Below, piece after piece: positions 25,254 through 33,565 of a stretch of DNA of 33,565 nucleotides. Origin of the DNA: an uncultured Prevotella sp. GTDB lineage: Bacteria; Bacteroidota; Bacteroidia; Bacteroidales; Bacteroidaceae. Under the pieces are notes generated by a model. The model ran no database searches. It was not told where the DNA came from and saw nothing but the letters and a program-made list of their open reading frames with translations. Where the stretch lies: NCBI GenBank assembly GCA_905236875.1, contig CAJOQT010000019.1, forward strand, positions 1 through 33,565. The letters are read 5' to 3'. The position numbers and the translations under genes are program-made. Numbering within the stretch: the first letter of the stretch is position 1; every line of letters starts with the position of its first letter.

Positions 25254-27886
25254 GATTAGTCTTTGCCACTAATAACGAGCATAAGCTCTCAGAGATCAGG
25301 GATATATTAGGAGAAAAGGTAGAAATACTCTCGCTCAACGATATCGGCTGTCATGTGGATATACCTGAAACAGGCGAAACACTTGAGGAGAACGCGCTAC
25401 AGAAAGCCCAATATGTCTTTGATCACTATGGCATGGACGTCTTTGCCGACGATACAGGACTGGAAGTTGAGGCTCTGGACGGCGCACCTGGCGTACATAC
25501 AGCCCGCTTTGCCGACGAGGTTGATCATGATGCAGAAGCCAATACCCGTAAGCTGCTCAAGGTGATGGCTGACAAAGACAACCGCAAGGCCCGCTTCCGC
25601 ACAGCCATTGCGCTGATTAGAAAAGAGAATGCAGATAAACCTCAAACCTCAAACCTCAAACCTCAAATCTTCGAGGGCATCGTCAATGGTGAGATAACCC
25701 GTGAGAAACGTGGTGAGAAAGGCTTTGGCTACGACCCTGTATTCATTCCTGAAGGCTACGACCAGACCTTTGCAGAACTGGGTGTAGAGGTAAAGAACCA
25801 GATAAGCCATCGTGCACGTGCCGTTCAGAAGCTGGTGGATTACCTGTCAAGCTTGGTACTTGTCTTCGCCTTTCTCTTTTTACCTTTTTACCTTTTTACC
25901 TTTTTACCTTTGACTGCCAATGCCCAAACCGGCGTCTGGCACAACTATATGGCCTATCACAACGTACAGGATATCTGTTCATCGGGCGAAGAACTCTATG
26001 TTCAGGCCAGCAACAGTCTCTACACCTATAATCTCAATGACCAGTCCATCTCTACCTACGACAAGGTGAATGGCCTGAGTGACACCTACATCACTCATAT
26101 TAAGTGGAATCTTACAGCCAAACGGCTGATTATCATTTACAAGAACCAGAACATTGACATGATGGAGCAGGGTGGGGAAGTGACTAACCTCAGCGACCTC
26201 TATCAGAAGGCTATGACAGCCGACAAGACAGTCAACAGCATCTATAACTACAAACAGTATGCCTATCTCGCCTGTGGCTTTGGCATTGTCAAGGTTGACA
26301 TGCAGCGCATAGAGATTAGCGAGAGCTATAACCTTGGCGTGAATGTCACCCATGTCGCCATCAGCAACGGAAACATCTATGCCAAGCAGAAGAACAACCA
26401 GGTGCTGTCGGCCAAACTGACAGACAACCTGCTTGATCCTCACAACTGGGTCGTCACTACCTCGTATGATGCCTCTATCTTCACTGATGACAGGACGGAT
26501 TACAACCAATATCTCGAAACTGTCAAGACACTGAATCCTGGCGGTCCGAAGTATAACTACTTTGGATTCCTCAGATTCATCAACGGAACGCTTTATTCCT
26601 GTAACGGAAAACTGGAACTTCCCTCATGTGTTCAGACATTGAATAACGGTGAATGGACCATCTATAACGATGAGGGCATCAGTTCAAAGACAGGCGTCAG
26701 CTACCAGGGACTCTATTGTCTCGATGTACAGAACACGGCAGAAGGGACACATCTGTTTGCCGGAGGACGCAACGGACTATATGAATTCTTAAACGGTAAT
26801 TTCGTCAATTACTATGACTACAAGAACAGTCCTATTGAGATATTCGACAATAAGCATCCGGAATATCAGTTAATCACGGGTGTAAAGTTCGACAATAGCG
26901 GAGCATTGTGGTTCCTGAACAGCCAGGCTCCAACGACTTCCCTTGTAAAATTCGAGAATGGAGAGTTCACCAAATTCAACAAGAACGAGTTGATGAAACT
27001 CAACGATGGCGGATTTACGAACAAGAGTAACGGTAATCTGGCCAACATGATGATTGACAGTCGCGGACTGATGTGGTTTACCAATAACCACTGGATGTAT
27101 CCTGCCCTTTATACTTACGACATCAATAACGATGTGCTTTTATGCTATTCCAGCTTCACAAATCAGGACGGTAGTATTCTCAGTAACCTGAAGTTCGTTA
27201 CTTCTGTCACAGAGGACAAAGAGGGTAATATATGGGTTGGTACTGATGTTGGGCCGCTATTACTAGAAAAATCCAAAGTCGGTACCAGTGCAGACGACAT
27301 GATATTCACACAGGTGAAGGTACCTCGCAACGACGGTACCAATTATGCTGACTATCTGTTGTCAGGTGTCAGTATCACTTGTATCATGGTTGACAATGAC
27401 AATCGCAAGTGGTTTGGAACGGAAGATAATGGTGTTTATGTCATCAGTTCCGACAATATGACTGAAGTCTGTCATTTCACTACAGACAACAGCCAGCTGC
27501 TTTCCGATATCATCGGATCCATTGCCATCAATGAAGAGACGGGTGAGGTATTCATAGGCACAGAAAACGGGCTGTGCTCCTATATGAGCGGCGTTACAGG
27601 TACCATCACGGAAATGACGGAAGACAATGTCTGGACCTACCCGAATCCTGTCACACCCGACTATATGGGACTGATTACCGTCACAGGACTTACTGACAAT
27701 GCCAGCGTCAAGATTTTGAGCAGTAATGGAGTTGTAGTAGCAGAAGGTAAGAGCAGCGGAAGAACCTTCACCTGGAACGGACGTGACAAGAATGGCGAAC
27801 GTGTGGCAAGCGGCGTCTATATGGTAGCTACAGCCACTAAGAATGGCGACAAGGGAACGGTATGCAAGATTGCCGTCATCAATTGA
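25250..27886 (+). CDS. rdgB-porZ: RdgB (XTP/dITP pyrophosphatase) fused in frame to a PorZ-like T9SS protein
   Basis: One uninterrupted frame of 878 residues. Residues 1-201 are a complete RdgB/HAM1 pyrophosphatase that removes ITP/XTP from the nucleotide pool: [61 protein letters not shown] and [11 protein letters not shown]. Residues 203-224 are a hydrophobic signal-like stretch ending TANA|QTG. Residues 225-800 are beta-propeller repeats (for example [39 protein letters not shown]) of the type seen in PorZ, a surface component of the type IX secretion machinery. A C-terminal tail-like domain (TYPNPVTPD to [10 protein letters not shown]) follows. These are normally two genes. No stop separates them; possible internal starts for PorZ are GTG 25835 and TTG 25853. 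Two short tandem repeats lie in the RdgB part and the junction. PorZ assignment is moderate; RdgB is firm. Confidence 0.85.
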   Translation: MRLVFATNNEHKLSEIRDILGEKVEILSLNDIGCHVDIPETGETLEENALQKAQYVFDHYGMDVFADDTGLEVEALDGAPGVHTARFADEVDHDAEANTRKLLKVMADKDNRKARFRTAIALIRKENADKPQTSNLKPQIFEGIVNGEITREKRGEKGFGYDPVFIPEGYDQTFAELGVEVKNQISHRARAVQKLVDYLSSLVLVFAFLFLPFYLFTFLPLTANAQTGVWHNYMAYHNVQDICSSGEELYVQASNSLYTYNLNDQSISTYDKVNGLSDTYITHIKWNLTAKRLIIIYKNQNIDMMEQGGEVTNLSDLYQKAMTADKTVNSIYNYKQYAYLACGFGIVKVDMQRIEISESYNLGVNVTHVAISNGNIYAKQKNNQVLSAKLTDNLLDPHNWVVTTSYDASIFTDDRTDYNQYLETVKTLNPGGPKYNYFGFLRFINGTLYSCNGKLELPSCVQTLNNGEWTIYNDEGISSKTGVSYQGLYCLDVQNTAEGTHLFAGGRNGLYEFLNGNFVNYYDYKNSPIEIFDNKHPEYQLITGVKFDNSGALWFLNSQAPTTSLVKFENGEFTKFNKNELMKLNDGGFTNKSNGNLANMMIDSRGLMWFTNNHWMYPALYTYDINNDVLLCYSSFTNQDGSILSNLKFVTSVTEDKEGNIWVGTDVGPLLLEKSKVGTSADDMIFTQVKVPRNDGTNYADYLLSGVSITCIMVDNDNRKWFGTEDNGVYVISSDNMTEVCHFTTDNSQLLSDIIGSIAINEETGEVFIGTENGLCSYMSGVTGTITEMTEDNVWTYPNPVTPDYMGLITVTGLTDNASVKILSSNGVVVAEGKSSGRTFTWNGRDKNGERVASGVYMVATATKNGDKGTVCKIAVIN
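25640..25667 (+). repeat. Heptanucleotide tandem repeat inside rdgB
   Basis: Four exact copies of CCTCAAA (28 bp). It encodes part of the odd segment [10 protein letters not shown] (residues 130-139), where relatives have a short turn. Because 7 is not a multiple of 3, gain or loss of one copy would shift the frame. Confidence 0.92.
25877..25908 (+). repeat. Octanucleotide tandem repeat at the rdgB-porZ junction
   Basis: Four exact copies of TTTTTACC (32 bp) encode the hydrophobic core of the signal sequence ([12 protein letters not shown]). A change of one unit would break the in-frame connection to PorZ. Confidence 0.93.
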
Positions 27887-27908
27887 TATAGCATCATTAA
27901 GCGGAATC

Positions 27909-29324
27909 ATGAAAAGACTCCTACTAATCAGCTTTTTCAGCGTTATTGTCGTGCTAAATTCTCAGGCACAAATAGTAGATGATAGCCTCATTCCTGTTCT
28001 AAATATTGAAACGATAAATGGCGAAATGCCTACATACACCATTGTCAATGCGCCAGAAGGATGTATAGGCACCAGTATCACGAACAATAACTATGTATCA
28101 GGCAGAATGGTTATGACGTTGAAGGGTGAGACACTCTATGATAGCGGTGACTATGAAAAGAATGTTTCTGGCATGAGAATCAAGGTACGCGGTAACAGTA
28201 CTGGAGCCTTTATGAAACAGCATCCCTATAAGATAAAACTCTCTAAGAAAAGTGACCTCTTGAATCGCAATGACAAAGCTTATAAACACAAGGAATGGTT
28301 ATTGCTTGGTATGTATACCTGGAATAAAAAGATGACCAATCAGGAGAGTAATATTCTTCATATTGCAGGCTTGACAATCAGTAAAATGATGAGTATGTCC
28401 TGGACGCCGGAATATGATTTTGTACATGTCGTATTAAATGGAGACTATCAAGGTATGTACTATCTGATGGAACCTGTCTCTAAAGGCGAAAAAAGAGTTG
28501 ACTTAGAAGACGCTGGTTTTCTGATAGAACACGATACTTTTTGGTGGAATGAGGATGTTTATTTTAAAACCGAACGCCAAGGGAGCACTTGTGCCTTTAC
28601 TTATAAATATCCTGACAGCGATGATGTCACAGAAGAGATACAAAACAACATCAAATCCTATATGGATGAAGTAGAAGAGTGTATCTATAACAAAGCAGAT
28701 ATCACGCAGTATATAGAACTTGAATCATTCGCAAAATGGATGCTGGTACATGATATTCTTGGTACTGATGATGTTGCCGGATGCAACCGTTTTCTTTGCA
28801 GAAAAAACAATACGTCACTGCTACAGATGGGACCAACCTGGGATTATGATTCAACGTTCAGAAGTGATAGTTGGAGTAGCATTCATACATCAGACTGGTT
28901 CTATTATCCCCAATTATTCCAAAACGAACCTTTTGTCAATACATACGTCAACATCTGGCAAACCATCAGACCTACGCTGATGAACAGCATTACAACAAGT
29001 TTTGAAGAGGTATGGCAGAAGTATGGTAGTATCTTTGACGAAAGCATGAAGGTTCATCAGACAAAATATCCTGATGAGGGTCAGCAAACCCTGAGGGAAC
29101 AAATAGACGAAATTTTAGGAATGTTCAATGAAAGAATAGCTATTCTTGATGAACTGATGCATCAATATGATGGTTCTACCAGTATAGAAAAAAATCATCA
29201 AGAGAGACAAATCATAACGATTACCGACTTGATGGGTCGTCAATATAAAAATAAAAAAGATATGCCTTACGGATTGTATATCTATCATTACAATAATGGC
29301 AGAACAAAGAAAATCGCACATTAG
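27909..29324 (+). CDS. Secreted CotH-kinase family protein
   Basis: 471 residues from the ATG at 27909, which gives a clean signal peptide cut at QA|QIVDD (residues 20/21). The body matches the CotH family (atypical secreted protein kinases, first known from Bacillus spore coat): MRIKVRGNSTGAF, KHKEWLLLGMYTWNKKM, YDFVHVVLNGDYQGMYYLMEPVSKGEKRVDL and the metal-binding-like WDYDSTF. The C-terminus (ITITDLMGRQYKNKKDMPYGLYIYHYNNGRTKKIAH) resembles a type IX sorting tail. It starts 22 bp after porZ and its last 29 bp overlap the acyltransferase gene, so it is probably in the same transcript. It is more A/T-rich than porZ, suggesting a different history. The target protein is unknown. Confidence 0.85.
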   Translation: MKRLLLISFFSVIVVLNSQAQIVDDSLIPVLNIETINGEMPTYTIVNAPEGCIGTSITNNNYVSGRMVMTLKGETLYDSGDYEKNVSGMRIKVRGNSTGAFMKQHPYKIKLSKKSDLLNRNDKAYKHKEWLLLGMYTWNKKMTNQESNILHIAGLTISKMMSMSWTPEYDFVHVVLNGDYQGMYYLMEPVSKGEKRVDLEDAGFLIEHDTFWWNEDVYFKTERQGSTCAFTYKYPDSDDVTEEIQNNIKSYMDEVEECIYNKADITQYIELESFAKWMLVHDILGTDDVAGCNRFLCRKNNTSLLQMGPTWDYDSTFRSDSWSSIHTSDWFYYPQLFQNEPFVNTYVNIWQTIRPTLMNSITTSFEEVWQKYGSIFDESMKVHQTKYPDEGQQTLREQIDEILGMFNERIAILDELMHQYDGSTSIEKNHQERQIITITDLMGRQYKNKKDMPYGLYIYHYNNGRTKKIAH

Positions 29325-30288
29325 TCAACGCTTAGCGTGGATAGATTTGCTCAGAGGATTCTCGATGATAGCTATCCTCTGGTTTCATACGGAAGTCTAT
29401 TTCACAGGGCAGCCAATGACTCCATACGAAATGTATGTTGGCGATGTGCTGGCGGTATTCTTTTTTCTCTCAGGCTATCTAATGTATGGGAGAACTCTCG
29501 ATATTAAACAACGCATCAACAGCATATTTTCACGCTTTCTCGTCCCTTATTTCGTGTTTACTACCATCATAGCTGTCTCGAAAGCTATCCTGGTAAACGA
29601 CCATACATCATGGAAAGACATGATCATATCCATCGTTAGTGGTCATGCATCGTGGTTTATAGCAGCATTGATACTTTCGCAACTGCTCTTTATGTTGTTC
29701 TTGTGGATAACCAAGGGAAAACTCATCTGGTTATCCATCATTGCTGTCTGTTGCCTGATACTATCTTATTTTATTGGTAATGCTTTCGAACCTTATCCAC
29801 TCTATTATGCACAAAACCTGTGGCACTTGAACGAGGCGCTGTTAGCTTATTTTATCCTTTTTACAGGCTATCTCTATCGCAAATACGAATCATATTTCAA
29901 CAATATCGCCATCCTATTATCATTATTGATTATCTTTATTTTGATAAAGACATACATCATATATACTGATGCGCAGTTGATACTGGGACCAATTATCGTG
30001 TCAAACTATCCGCTATTTATAGCAGACCTGCTTTGTGCCGTATTATTGATGGCAGAGATATTCAAGCAATTGCCTTCCGTCAGGCTCATAGAATGGACAG
30101 GCAGCCATAGCCTGGTCTATTATTTTATATGTGGTGCCGTCCCCTTTATGGTTAGCAGAGTATTCCACAAAACAGCACTTCCCATCCAGAGCTACCTCTC
30201 TATATTGGTTGTCTTCTGCGTGGTATATATCGTTTCTACCTTGTTGACAAAGGTCATCTACATGCTTTGGCCTACGCTCAAAACTTAG
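29296..30288 (+). CDS. Acyltransferase family 3 integral membrane protein
   Basis: 330 residues, about ten hydrophobic helices. The opening RLAWIDLLRGFSMIAILWFHTEVYF carries the family's DxxRG-like motif and the conserved histidine. VFFFLSGYLMYGRTL and SRFLVPYFVFT also fit acyltransferase_3 (OafA-type) proteins, which acetylate or otherwise acylate extracytoplasmic sugars or glycans. The start overlaps the CotH-like gene by 29 bp in another frame, a sign of coupled translation. The 3' end overlaps the convergent nadA by 4 bp. It is A/T-rich like the CotH-like gene. Its glycan target cannot be inferred, since no polysaccharide genes are nearby. Confidence 0.87.
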   Translation: MAEQRKSHISQRLAWIDLLRGFSMIAILWFHTEVYFTGQPMTPYEMYVGDVLAVFFFLSGYLMYGRTLDIKQRINSIFSRFLVPYFVFTTIIAVSKAILVNDHTSWKDMIISIVSGHASWFIAALILSQLLFMLFLWITKGKLIWLSIIAVCCLILSYFIGNAFEPYPLYYAQNLWHLNEALLAYFILFTGYLYRKYESYFNNIAILLSLLIIFILIKTYIIYTDAQLILGPIIVSNYPLFIADLLCAVLLMAEIFKQLPSVRLIEWTGSHSLVYYFICGAVPFMVSRVFHKTALPIQSYLSILVVFCVVYIVSTLLTKVIYMLWPTLKT

Positions 30289-31277
30289 CTCAACTCCAGC
30301 ATTCTGTTGATGGGTTTGACAGCTTCTTTGGCTATCTCAGCATCTACCTCCACCTGGGGCCATTCGTACTTAAGACAGTTATACACCTTCAGCAGGGTAT
30401 TCATCTTCATGTACTGACACTCGTTACAACTGCATTCCAGACCGCTCTCGCTGATTTCAGGAGGCACAGGGATAAATTCCTTGTCAGGACAAGTACGCTG
30501 CAGCTCGTGCAGAATACCGGCCTCTGTAGCCACGATATATTGTGTTGCGCTATGCTCCCGTGCAAACCTCAGCATATCTGCCGTACTGCCTTTTACATCA
30601 GCCAAAGCCAGGACAGGACCCTTACACTCCAGATGAGCCATCACAACAGCATCAGGATACTTCTTCTTCAGTTCAATGATCTTACTGGTGGAGAAACGCT
30701 CATGAACATGACAGCCGCCATTCCATAGAAGCATCTGACGTCCGCTCACCTCATTGATATAGTTACCAAGGTTATAGTCAGGACCGAAAATCAGCTTCGC
30801 ATCCTTTGGCAGCTGGTCAACAATCTTCTTGGCATTGCCACTCGTTACTACAACGTCTGTCAGCGCTTTTACGGCAGCAGTAGTATTGACATAGCTGATA
30901 ACCTGATAGCCGGGATGTTCTTCCCTGAACTTCCTGAGGTCTTCAGCCTTACAGCTGTCAGCCAGCGAACAGCCGGCATTCAGGTCAGGACACAACACCG
31001 TCTTCTCTGGAGAAAGCAGTTTACAGGTCTCTGCCATGAAATGAACGCCACACATCACGATGATCTTCGCATCCGTCTCTGCAGCCTTACGTGCCAAAGC
31101 TAAAGAGTCGCCTATAAAATCAGCACAATCCTGTATATCGCCGTATGTGTAGTAATGGGCCAGGATAATGGCATTTTTCTCTTCACACATCCTGCGAATC
31201 TCTGCTTTCAGATCTGTTCCTTCCGGAGCTGCTTCATTGATGAAACCTTGCTCTATCCACTGCTTTTTCAACTTCAT
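30285..31277 (-). CDS. nadA: Quinolinate synthase
   Basis: 330 residues. NadA condenses iminoaspartate with dihydroxyacetone phosphate to quinolinate in de novo NAD synthesis. It contains a [4Fe-4S] cluster whose likely cysteine ligands here are C76 (IIVMCGVHFMAET), C189 (WNGGCHVHERF) and C287 (CNECQYMKMN). Other family blocks are ILAHYYTYGDIQDCADFIGDSLAL and PDLNAGCSLADSC. The protein length is normal for the longer NadA type. nadB and nadC are not in this window. The gene reads away from the probable origin. I did not find a full consensus promoter; a lone -7-like TAATTTTG (minus strand, 31490-31483) lies about 205 bp upstream without a good -33 partner. Confidence 0.95.
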   Translation of the reverse strand: MKLKKQWIEQGFINEAAPEGTDLKAEIRRMCEEKNAIILAHYYTYGDIQDCADFIGDSLALARKAAETDAKIIVMCGVHFMAETCKLLSPEKTVLCPDLNAGCSLADSCKAEDLRKFREEHPGYQVISYVNTTAAVKALTDVVVTSGNAKKIVDQLPKDAKLIFGPDYNLGNYINEVSGRQMLLWNGGCHVHERFSTSKIIELKKKYPDAVVMAHLECKGPVLALADVKGSTADMLRFAREHSATQYIVATEAGILHELQRTCPDKEFIPVPPEISESGLECSCNECQYMKMNTLLKVYNCLKYEWPQVEVDAEIAKEAVKPINRMLELS

Positions 31278-31403
31278 ATATTCATTATTTTTCTTTTCTT
31301 TCTTTTTTTAAAAATAGAAATGAGTAGTATGATATGGTGTGAATATGTTGAAAACTTTTTCTCCTTTTTCTTGCATCGTAACTTATGAATATGTGGTTTC
31401 CCG

Positions 31404-31644
31404 CTATCCACACCGTCTGTTCATATTTATTCCCTGATTATGAATCAAGTAGTTTATTTATCCACACTTCTCTTTTCTGGTGCAAAATTAATAAGTTTAT
31501 ATCTTTTTCCCGTCATTTTTAGTGGAAAAGTTATGAAAAAAGCTGTAATAACCTCGTGGATATCCCTTCATCCTTATCCACCATCGTGTATTTCACCAAT
31601 AAGTGAACAAGTTTTCCACATACTTATCCACAAAGTTATCCACA
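31404..31644. other. oriC: Probable chromosomal replication origin (oriC), DnaA-box cluster
   Basis: Three perfect DnaA boxes TTATCCACA lie at 31458-31466, 31624-31632 and 31636-31644. TTTTCCACA is at 31612-31620. One-mismatch boxes are at 31404-31412 (CTATCCACA), 31574-31582 (TTATCCACC) and, inverted, 31521-31529. The last three boxes on the right are spaced exactly 12 bp apart in the same orientation. The surrounding 31278-31897 gap has no gene and holds A/T-rich tracts that could serve as the unwinding region. The perfect parS sites 26 kb away support an origin-proximal location. dnaA itself is not adjacent, at least within this window. Confidence 0.82.
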
Positions 31645-31703
31645 GCTGGATAAAGACATAATAACATAAGGACATAAGACAGAACGTCCGCTTTTGATTC
31701 TTG

Positions 31704-31820
31704 TTTCAGATAATTGGGGAATTTGAAGAAACTATCAAGAACTGAAGTAGATGGTTCACGCCAGAAGGCGTGGGCTTTTACTCGTTTAAGATAGTTAGGT
31801 TTTCCCCAATACCTCTGAAA
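31704..31820. repeat. Nested stem-loop between oriC and the LRR gene
   Basis: Three symmetric layers share one centre. The outer pair is 31704-31722 with 31801-31820 (TTTCAGA...TTGGGGAA and its near complement), the middle pair is AACTATC with GATAGTT, and the innermost is a perfect hairpin CACGCC-AGAA-GGCGTG (31757-31772). It could be a degenerate mobile-element end, a REP-like palindrome or a structured RNA. I see no ORF of note in it. Confidence 0.6.
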
Positions 31821-31897
31821 CGTAAGCGAAGTAAATTGCTCACGTTTTTCTTTGTGCCTTTCTATGAAGGTGAATAAATGTTTAAATAGAATTGAAA

Positions 31898-33505
31898 ATG
31901 AAAAGACTATTATTTTGGTTATTAGTATCGCTTCTTTCTTCAGCCCAAATAATGGCTCAAGAAATTGTAACAGTTGATGGCATCCAATACATTGTTGATG
32001 TTGATAATAATCGCAGTTACGTTTTAGGACCTGAAAACAATTCAATATCTTCGGCTGTTATACACGAGACAATTACTTATCAAGGTGATGAGTACAGCGT
32101 AGTTGCACTTTTAAATAATTGCTTCTCGGATTGTAGAGATCTCATATCTGTAGATATCCCGTCCTCAATTACACAAATAGGGGAAAACTGTTTCCAAGAT
32201 TGTTACAGCATACAGTCTATTAGTATTCCCAGTTCAGTAAACACTTTGCCAAAGAATTGTTTTGCCAGTTGTACATTGCTTTCAAATGTTATTATTCCGT
32301 CATCTGTTGAAATAATAGAAGAAGGCTGTTTTATTAATTGCACATCATTATCAAATATTAACTTACCATCAAATTTGAAATCTCTTGGAAACTCATGTTT
32401 TGAAAGATGCACATCATTAATCAATCTAAGCATCCCAGAGGATGTAACATCTATTGGTATTGGGTGCTTTTCTGGCTGTTCAAAACTAGAGACGGTAAAT
32501 ATTCCCAATTCTATTACTACCATTGAAGCTTATTGTTTTACTGGTTACAAATTATTGTCCACTATTGAGTTCCCTCCGTTCTTAAAAGAGGTAGGCGATA
32601 ATGCGTTCAGTTCCTGTGAATCGTTATCATCCGTTGTATTCCCTAATACAATTGAAAAGATTGGTGAGCAGAGTTTTGGTTATTGTACGTCATTAAAGAA
32701 AGTTGAAATACCAGAATCTGTAACTCAGATGGGTGTGTTCAGCTTCATTAAATGTACATCCATGACAGAAGCGACAATACATACATCTGCTGAATTACCA
32801 GGTACTTTCGGATGGTGCAATAAGTTATTCAAGGTTACTTGTGATGCATCATCTATTCCATATATTAGTACATATTGTTCTCCTAGGACTTTTGACGGAA
32901 CACAATATGACACTATAGGATACCTCTATGTTCCTTCAAGTATGGTGGATTCATATAAAGCAGATGGATACTGGGGACAATGGTCCAATATTGCTGCAAT
33001 AAATGCTTCTGGTGGAGAAAGCACGAATAAATGCGCAACTCCCACCATTAGTTATACCAATGGAAGGCTTCTGTTCAACTGTGCCACTGAAGGTGCAACT
33101 TGCCAATACTCCATTACTGATACGGACATCAAGTCGGGTAGTGGTAATGAGGTGCAACTCACCGTCACCTACAACGTCAGCGTGTATGCTACCAAGAGCG
33201 GAATGGAGGATTCAGATGTAGCCACAGCTACACTCTGCTGGATTGACAAGCAGCCAACGATCAATACAAGCAACAACGCCATTGAGCTGTCGGCAACGCC
33301 CGTGCTCATTCAGAGCAATGGAGGCGTGCTGACCATACAGGGCGTAGATGATGGCACACCTATTAGCGTCTATACTTCTGCAGGCATTCAGGCAGGTTCT
33401 GCCATCAGCCACAACGGTCATGCCACCATCAGCACCAACCTGCAAAATGGCAGCATCGCCATTGTGAAGATTGGCAGCAAGTCAGTCAAGGTTGTAATAA
33501 AGTAG
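31898..33505 (+). CDS. BspA-type leucine-rich repeat surface protein
   Basis: 535 residues from the ATG at 31898. The signal peptide is cut at MA|QEIVTV (20/21). From about residue 60 to 300 there are around ten LRR_5 repeats of about 23 residues (pattern NCFxxCxSLxxVxIPSSVxxI), each with paired cysteines, as in Treponema/Tannerella-type BspA adhesins. Residues about 370-445 form a second beta-rich module (CATPTISYTNGRLLFNC to TATLCW) found on many Prevotella surface proteins. The last 80 residues are a C-terminal beta-sandwich tail ending SKSVKVVIK, probably for type IX export or attachment. Base composition jumps: the LRR part is A/T-rich, the part after about 33020 is G/C-richer. It sits alone between the origin region and its own terminator. 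The binding partner is unknown. Confidence 0.88.
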   Translation: MKRLLFWLLVSLLSSAQIMAQEIVTVDGIQYIVDVDNNRSYVLGPENNSISSAVIHETITYQGDEYSVVALLNNCFSDCRDLISVDIPSSITQIGENCFQDCYSIQSISIPSSVNTLPKNCFASCTLLSNVIIPSSVEIIEEGCFINCTSLSNINLPSNLKSLGNSCFERCTSLINLSIPEDVTSIGIGCFSGCSKLETVNIPNSITTIEAYCFTGYKLLSTIEFPPFLKEVGDNAFSSCESLSSVVFPNTIEKIGEQSFGYCTSLKKVEIPESVTQMGVFSFIKCTSMTEATIHTSAELPGTFGWCNKLFKVTCDASSIPYISTYCSPRTFDGTQYDTIGYLYVPSSMVDSYKADGYWGQWSNIAAINASGGESTNKCATPTISYTNGRLLFNCATEGATCQYSITDTDIKSGSGNEVQLTVTYNVSVYATKSGMEDSDVATATLCWIDKQPTINTSNNAIELSATPVLIQSNGGVLTIQGVDDGTPISVYTSAGIQAGSAISHNGHATISTNLQNGSIAIVKIGSKSVKVVIK

Positions 33506-33528
33506 AGGACAGCAAAACAATCATATTT

Positions 33529-33563
33529 CCTCTGATATTCTTTGGAGTATCAGGGGATTTTTT
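33529..33563 (+). terminator. Intrinsic terminator of the LRR gene
   Basis: CCTCTGATA (33529-33537) pairs with TATCAGGGG (33548-33556) over 9 bp with one G-T pair, followed by six T residues (33558-33563). Confidence 0.88.
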
Positions 33564-33565
33564 AC

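Noticed and set aside
27362..27910. 182-codon open frame antisense to the end of porZ
   Set aside because: It is fully opposite conserved propeller and C-terminal codons; no signal peptide, domain or promoter supports it.

Overview
The window looks like a piece of a Bacteroidota chromosome, most likely Prevotellaceae (Prevotella or Segatella). This rests on nine close matches to the Bacteroidota promoter pattern (TTTG, 19-21 bp, TAnnTTTG), a PorZ-like type IX secretion protein, signal peptides cut before Gln, a BspA-type leucine-rich repeat protein, and Bacteroidota-type SdhC, MnmG and LeuRS. The genus is an inference. No rRNA, tRNA or CRISPR was seen.

Layout. 1-1289 (minus): start of sdhA and all of sdhC; SdhC carries a 101-residue tail with 29 cysteines. 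1543-9417 (plus): a P-loop/CYTH fusion, mnmG, apt, uvrC, dtd, an overlooked 44-residue membrane protein, a MazG-like protein and deoC. Two perfect ParB sites (parS) flank apt. 9450-10427 (minus): polyprenyl diphosphate synthase, divergent from polA (10515-13286). 13377-13766 (minus): DUF805 membrane protein, divergent from a CapA-like lipoprotein, followed by ychF and lgt. 17163-19832 (minus): mutS; 19957-20991 (minus): a secreted protein. 21368-30288 (plus): a tight run of leuS, a YitT-like gene, rdgB fused in frame to a porZ-like gene, a CotH-kinase-like gene and an acyltransferase. 30285-31277 (minus): nadA. 31278-31897: a gene-free stretch with clustered DnaA boxes, a probable oriC. 31898-33505: a BspA-like LRR protein with its terminator.

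The parS sites and the DnaA-box cluster, about 26 kb apart, independently place the window near the replication origin. Most genes are housekeeping: translation and tRNA modification (leuS, mnmG, dtd, ychF), repair and replication (uvrC, mutS, polA), nucleotide metabolism and pool cleaning (apt, deoC, rdgB, MazG-like), envelope biogenesis (lgt, polyprenyl synthase, PorZ) and respiration/NAD (sdhCA, nadA).

The most unusual layer is a set of short repeats lying inside or against housekeeping genes. One GC-rich palindromic element is translated in frame in both mnmG and leuS, in opposite orientations. A second, 133-bp inverted-repeat element spans the end of ychF and encodes the N-terminus of Lgt. 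A heptanucleotide repeat (CCTCAAA x4) is translated inside RdgB. An octanucleotide repeat (TTTTTACC x4) encodes the hydrophobic core of the signal sequence that joins RdgB to PorZ. Heptad-based palindromes follow uvrC and polA. The other standout features are the metallothionein-like SdhC tail and a 22-bp-period array of four mini-palindromes upstream of leuS.
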